Part shown: piece by piece, positions 7,144-9,764 of the stretch
Position numbering within the stretch: the stretch's first letter is position 1
Layout of the letters: each line of letters begins with the position of its first letter
Origin: Candidatus Eiseniibacteriota bacterium
GTDB lineage: Bacteria; Eisenbacteria; RBG-16-71-46; CAIMUX01; VGJL01
DNA: 9,764 nt
Assembly: GCA_014729455.1 (NCBI GenBank)
Contig: WJJW01000335.1
Span: forward strand, 1 to 9,764
Reading direction: 5' to 3'
Position numbers and translations under genes: made by a program
The notes under the pieces: generated by a model
Databases searched by the model: none
Seen by the model: the letters and a program-made list of their open reading frames with translations, nothing else
What the model was told of the DNA's origin: nothing

Positions 7144-7179
7144 TCCGTCCCTTCCGTCGATTCCGTCCCGGCCGTCGAC
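7144..7179. repeat. Tandem 9-bp repeat, four units (two 18-bp copies)
   Basis: CCGTC recurs at 7145, 7154, 7163 and 7172, an exact 9-bp period. The third and fourth units copy the first and second: the 18-mers at 7144-7161 and 7162-7179 match at 15 of 18 positions. The array begins 12 bp after the phoU stop. It may be a simple slippage or duplication product, or an array of protein binding sites. Confidence 0.65.
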
Positions 7180-7376
7180 GTCGCCCGCCTCGTGGAATTC
7201 ACCGAACGGCGGAGCCGGTTGTCGCCCTTCGATCTCCCCGATCCTCGTCGATCCCGCCGAGGCGCCGGCGGAGGCCGCGAATCCGCCGCCAGACCGGCAT
7301 TCCCTTACCTGTTTGAAGGCAATGAGATAGACGGCTCTCCCGAGGAGCCGGTCCGGCATGACCCTGGCATCGGGAA

Positions 7377-7408
7377 GTGGGCGGAACACGCAACCGAAAC
7401 CGCCCCAC
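7377..7408 (+). promoter_or_regulatory. Hairpin in the probable 5' leader of the secreted-protein gene
   Basis: GTGGGCGG (7377-7384) pairs with CCGCCCCAC (7400-7408) leaving one bulged C, with a 15-nt A-rich loop AACACGCAACCGAAA. With the smaller stem at 7332-7350 it suggests a structured leader of about 140 nt before the ATG at 7473. I could not match it to a known riboswitch consensus by eye. Confidence 0.35.
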
Positions 7409-7472
7409 GGCTCCGAAGCGGTGCGTCCGAGCGGGTCCGAGGGCGGGACTGAATGGAAGGGGGAGAGGAGCC

Positions 7473-8837
7473 ATGACATTTCGCAATCACGTTCCGGAGA
7501 AGGGCGCCGCAGGCCGTCGCCCGCGCCGCGTCCTCGCCGCACTGGGCATGCTCGGCGCGATCCTGATCGCTTCGACGACCACGGCGCAGGGCGAGCCGCC
7601 GTGGGATCGCAAGGTCCACGCGATCGCCGTCTTACCGGGCCAACAGGGAGATCCCGCACTGCACGACATCCACGTCGCCTGGACCGTATCGGCCCTGCCG
7701 CTCTCGGCACCGGTCGATCTTTCCACGGAGATCACCCTCGAGATCAACGGCGTTGCGTACGGAACGCCGATCGATCGGCCGATCGATCTCGGCTACGTCG
7801 GTCTTCCCTGCGAGGACGTCGGGGGATGCTCGGGGTGGTGCGGCGACGGCACGGTCGACGGCCAGGACGCGGTCCTGAACTGCTACGAGGACTGTCCGAA
7901 CCACAGCAATCCCGATCTGCCGCCCGACTGCGACTGCGGCGTCTGGTTCGATGAGACCTTTCCGTCGATCCCGCTGGCCGCGGGAGACGAGGTCCTGGTC
8001 CTCTTGCGGCCCGCGCCGGGAGCCCTGCCCGACGACGACACCGAGAACGACACGCGGGGGGCCGTCTACCACGGTGGGCCGATCTACTGGAACCGGAGCG
8101 TGGAGACGGTGCATCTCATCGAGACTCCGGGCGCGCCGCCGGATGTCTACGACGTCTCCATCTCCGGACTGGTCTCCTTCGACGGGCAGAACACGCTGAA
8201 CCTCGACATGGAGATCGAGCTGCTCCGCAACGGGACGCCTCTTGCCACCGACCTCCTGCAGCAGAGGATCATGAGCGCGCGCGGGCCCACCTGCTTCCAG
8301 GTCGGCTGCGGCAGCTACTGCGGCACCGTCAACGGGATCCCGCGCAACTGCGATCCGGTCCACTTCCAGGGCTGCGGCTGCGGCGCAGGGTGGCTGATGC
8401 AGTTCCCCGGGGTGCCGATCCCCGATCTCCAGCCGGACGAGGAGATCCTGGCGATCCTCCGCCCGGCGCCCGGGGCGCTGCCCGAGCCGTGGAGCAGCGA
8501 CGACCGGATCCTGTGGGATCCCGACGCGGCTTCGATCGCGCCGGTCGACGGCGGCGGATCGGTCCGGCTGGAGCAGAATCGTCCGAATCCGTTCCGGCCG
8601 GAGACGTCGATCCGCTTTCGGCTCGACGCGGCCGGCCCGGTCGCCATCGAGATCTTCTCTCCGGATGGCCGGCGGGTCCGCGAACTGGTGGATCGCCCGT
8701 TCGAGGCGGGAACCTGGATGGTGACCTGGGACGGCCGCACGGACGAGGGCGCACCCGCCGCGGCCGGGACCTACTTCTACCGCATGACGGCCCAGGGACG
8801 GTCCGAAACGCGCAAGATGCTCCGCCTGGATCGATAG
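7473..8837 (+). CDS. Exported cysteine-rich protein with duplicated domain and C-terminal FlgD-Ig/T9SS-like sorting module
   Basis: The 454-aa product starts with a signal peptide: basic stretch RRPRR (15-19), hydrophobic core at about 20-33 and probable cleavage near Ala38-Gly40. The mature part holds two related copies of a Cys-rich domain of about 150 residues. Each ends in LRPAPGALP (178-186 and 329-337), preceded by FPSIP or FPGVPIP and a [GP]DE segment. Each has a cluster of Cys, such as CSGWCGDG and CYEDCP in the first and CGSYCG and CGCG in the second, suggesting disulfides. The C-terminal ~92 residues match the FlgD-Ig fold used as a C-terminal module in FCB-type secreted proteins: QNRPNPF (368-374), SPDGRRVREL, a VTWDGRTDEG strand, AAGTYFYRM and terminal TRKMLRLDR. 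The ATG at 7473 is preceded by a purine-rich GGAGAGGAG; an in-frame GTG at 7377 would add a non-signal, Arg-rich leader. Function unknown; probably cell-surface or secreted. Confidence 0.88.
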   Translation: MTFRNHVPEKGAAGRRPRRVLAALGMLGAILIASTTTAQGEPPWDRKVHAIAVLPGQQGDPALHDIHVAWTVSALPLSAPVDLSTEITLEINGVAYGTPIDRPIDLGYVGLPCEDVGGCSGWCGDGTVDGQDAVLNCYEDCPNHSNPDLPPDCDCGVWFDETFPSIPLAAGDEVLVLLRPAPGALPDDDTENDTRGAVYHGGPIYWNRSVETVHLIETPGAPPDVYDVSISGLVSFDGQNTLNLDMEIELLRNGTPLATDLLQQRIMSARGPTCFQVGCGSYCGTVNGIPRNCDPVHFQGCGCGAGWLMQFPGVPIPDLQPDEEILAILRPAPGALPEPWSSDDRILWDPDAASIAPVDGGGSVRLEQNRPNPFRPETSIRFRLDAAGPVAIEIFSPDGRRVRELVDRPFEAGTWMVTWDGRTDEGAPAAAGTYFYRMTAQGRSETRKMLRLDR

Positions 8838-8878
8838 GGACCGCGCGCCCCGCACGTCTCGCTCCGATCGCCCCGTCC

Positions 8879-8897
8879 CCGCGGCTCCCGGCCGCGG
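8879..8897 (+). terminator. GC hairpin after the secreted-protein gene, possible terminator
   Basis: CCGCGGC (8879-8885) and GCCGCGG (8891-8897) form a perfect 7-bp stem with the 5-nt loop TCCCG, 42 bp after the stop at 8837. The flanking C-rich and G-rich runs may extend it imperfectly. No T-run follows, so intrinsic termination is uncertain. Placement between two genes and just before a promoter is the main support. Confidence 0.35.
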
Positions 8898-8917
8898 TGG
8901 CGGGGTTCGATCAGTCG

Positions 8918-8926
8918 TGCTAATAT
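8918..8926 (+). promoter_or_regulatory. Extended -10 promoter for the TPR gene
   Basis: TGCTAATAT is an extended -10 element (TGn followed by TAATAT, one base from each of two consensus positions of TATAAT). It sits in a short AT-rich island within GC-rich sequence. The region 17 bp upstream (TGGCGG, 8898-8903) is a poor -35, which extended -10 promoters tolerate. A start near 8933 would give a leader of about 33 nt before the TTG at 8966. Confidence 0.55.
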
Positions 8927-8950
8927 CCGTCCCCACAGGATCGAATGCTA

Positions 8951-8958
8951 GAAGGAGG
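8951..8958 (+). promoter_or_regulatory. Strong ribosome binding site deciding a TTG start
   Basis: GAAGGAGG is a nearly ideal Shine-Dalgarno, 7 nt before the TTG at 8966. An in-frame ATG at 8945 lies upstream, but using it would translate the Shine-Dalgarno itself and it has no ribosome site of its own. The TTG is therefore the preferred start. Confidence 0.75.
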
Positions 8959-8965
8959 ACTCCCT

Positions 8966-9764
8966 TTGGCCTCCCATGCTCCGGACTCCGGGCGCGGCAC
9001 GTCCCCCGAAGAGCTCGTCGATCTGCTTCTCGGCTCGGGTCAGACCTACCTCGACCAGGGCCAGGTCGAGCAGGCGGATCGCTGCGCCCTGCACGCGCTG
9101 GATCTGGCGAGGAGCGGCGCGTCCGAGCCGGCGACGATCCGTGCGCTCGTGCTCCTCGGACGGTCTCGCGGCGCGCAGGACCGCAACGAGGAAGCGGTTT
9201 CGAGCTTCGAGGAGTGCCTGGCGCTGCAGGAGCGGACCGGGGACCACGCCGGCGCGGCCGCGACCCTCTGCGAGATCGCTGGACTCCGCACGCGGGAGGG
9301 GGAGTACCGGACGGCGGAAGACCTCCTGCTCGAGAGCCTCCGCTTCTCGAGCGCCGACGCGCCGGGCCCCAATCGCGCGAGGGCGCTCGAGGAGCTGGGA
9401 TCCGTCCGTCGCCTTCTCGGTGCCTTCGACGTTGCGATGGACAATTTCCGGGAAGCGCTGCGGATCCGGGAGGCCCTCCGCGATCGGAAGGGACAAGCGC
9501 GGATCCTCAATCGCCTCGGCAACACCTACCAGCGGGCCGGGCGACTCCAGGAGGCGCTCGACCACCAGCGCCGCTGCCTGCAGCTCTGGGAGGAGATCGG
9601 CGACCCGCGGGAAACCGGCAAGGTCCAGAACAATCTCGGGACGACCTACCTCGAACAGGGCGAGTATGGCGCTTCGGGGGAGTGCTTCGAGCGGGCCAGG
9701 GCTCTGTTCGACAAGCTCGGTGATCGTCCGATGCTCGCCCACGTTCTAAGCAACATCGGTCTGC
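8966..9764 (+). CDS. Tetratricopeptide-repeat protein, N-terminal part (runs off the right edge)
   Basis: The frame is open from TTG 8966 through the window end (266 codons, no stop). After a short polar N-terminus the protein is a series of helical repeats with TPR signatures, with a period near 40 residues. Clear examples are GSGQTYLDQGQVEQADRCAL near the start, LNRLGNTYQRAGRLQEALDH from residue 181 and NNLGTTYLEQGEYGASGECF from about 222. EEIGD and DKLGDR spacers with a Gly-Asp lie between repeats. The 40-residue form with LG/GD spacers is common in large regulatory TPR proteins that carry a C-terminal effector domain such as a cyclase, kinase, sigma-54 activator or HTH domain, but none is reached here. 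No signal peptide, so probably cytoplasmic. It has its own extended -10 promoter and is not obviously part of the pst operon. The repeat family is secure; the role is unknown. Confidence 0.85.
   Translation, partial: MASHAPDSGRGTSPEELVDLLLGSGQTYLDQGQVEQADRCALHALDLARSGASEPATIRALVLLGRSRGAQDRNEEAVSSFEECLALQERTGDHAGAAATLCEIAGLRTREGEYRTAEDLLLESLRFSSADAPGPNRARALEELGSVRRLLGAFDVAMDNFREALRIREALRDRKGQARILNRLGNTYQRAGRLQEALDHQRRCLQLWEEIGDPRETGKVQNNLGTTYLEQGEYGASGECFERARALFDKLGDRPMLAHVLSNIGL

Larger units (their letters stand above)
7132..7472. other. Non-coding gap between phoU and the secreted-protein gene
   Basis: About 340 bp without a convincing gene. From the left it holds a pyrimidine-rich tandem repeat, then GC-rich sequence with nothing recognisable, then a short AT-richer stretch (7299-7331) that might hold a promoter although no clear -10 is visible. 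A GC-rich segment with hairpins follows up to the start of the next gene. One stem is CGGCTC (7332-7337) with GAGCCG (7345-7350). A second is 8 bp with one bulged C, between 7377-7384 and 7400-7408. The short open frames on both strands lack ribosome sites and recognisable protein features. Confidence 0.6.

Noticed and set aside
7371..7410. Resemblance to the core of a cobalamin or cyclic-di-GMP riboswitch
   Set aside because: GGGAAG and CGCAACCG fragments recall parts of those consensuses, but order and spacing of the conserved boxes do not fit and the B12 box is not seen.
7192..7452. Small 86-codon frame between phoU and the secreted-protein gene
   Set aside because: GTG start without a ribosome site, Arg-rich sequence, third-position GC unlike the neighbouring genes, and no recognisable features.
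7842..7900. DUF4215-like or dockerin-like motif in the first Cys-rich domain
   Set aside because: CGDGTVDGQD and the following Cys resemble these repeats, but only one copy is present and the rest of the domain does not match; kept only as a remark.
7632..8936. Minus-strand 434-codon frame opposite the secreted-protein gene
   Set aside because: Arg/Asp-rich shadow; the + strand has a signal peptide, internal duplication and C-terminal sorting module.
1..9764. CRISPR array, tRNA, rRNA, insertion sequence or prophage
   Set aside because: No regularly spaced repeats, tRNA-like cloverleaf, transposase motifs or phage genes were seen on either strand.

Overview
The window is from a GC-rich bacterium and holds a complete high-affinity phosphate transport operon, pstS-pstC-pstA-pstB-phoU, all on the + strand. 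It is flanked by a divergent methyltransferase gene that runs off the left edge, a secreted protein gene, and a TPR protein gene that runs off the right edge. The secreted protein ends in a FlgD-Ig/T9SS-like C-terminal module with a QNRPNPF core, a WDG motif and a terminal TRKM. That module is typical of FCB-type and related lineages (Bacteroidota/Fibrobacterota, Eisenbacteria, Krumholzibacteriota and similar candidate phyla). The high GC points to one of the GC-rich candidate phyla rather than classical Bacteroidota, but the taxonomic placement is inference.

Layout: 1-409 (minus) is the N-terminal part of a class I SAM-dependent methyltransferase. 410-618 is a divergent regulatory gap with a three-copy 9-mer/alternative-hairpin cluster (423-459), a possible PHO-box-like 11-bp repeat (479-496) and a hairpin abutting the pstS ribosome binding site (572-601). 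619-7131 is the Pst operon. 7132-7472 is a non-coding gap with a 9/18-bp tandem repeat just after phoU and a structured GC-rich leader before the next gene. 7473-8837 encodes a cysteine-rich, internally duplicated exported protein. 8838-8965 is a short gap with a GC hairpin, an extended -10 promoter and a strong Shine-Dalgarno. 8966 to the end is a TPR protein.

How the genes work together: PstS captures phosphate outside the inner membrane. PstC and PstA form the channel, PstB powers it, and PhoU couples transport to phosphate-starvation signalling. No phoR or phoB is present in the window. Both permeases are the long type: PstC has a WD40/beta-propeller-like periplasmic domain of about 340 residues between its first membrane helix and the permease core, and PstA has an N-terminal periplasmic region ending in a long charged coiled coil. 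Long permeases of this kind are known from Gammaproteobacteria. Their presence here in a lineage that looks FCB-like, together with a possible lipoprotein PstS, is the main biological point of interest.

I do not see a clearly undescribed system. The best candidates for a second look are the intercistronic hairpin plus alternative TTG start of pstB, the divergent operator/hairpin cluster, and the cysteine-rich duplicated secreted protein.
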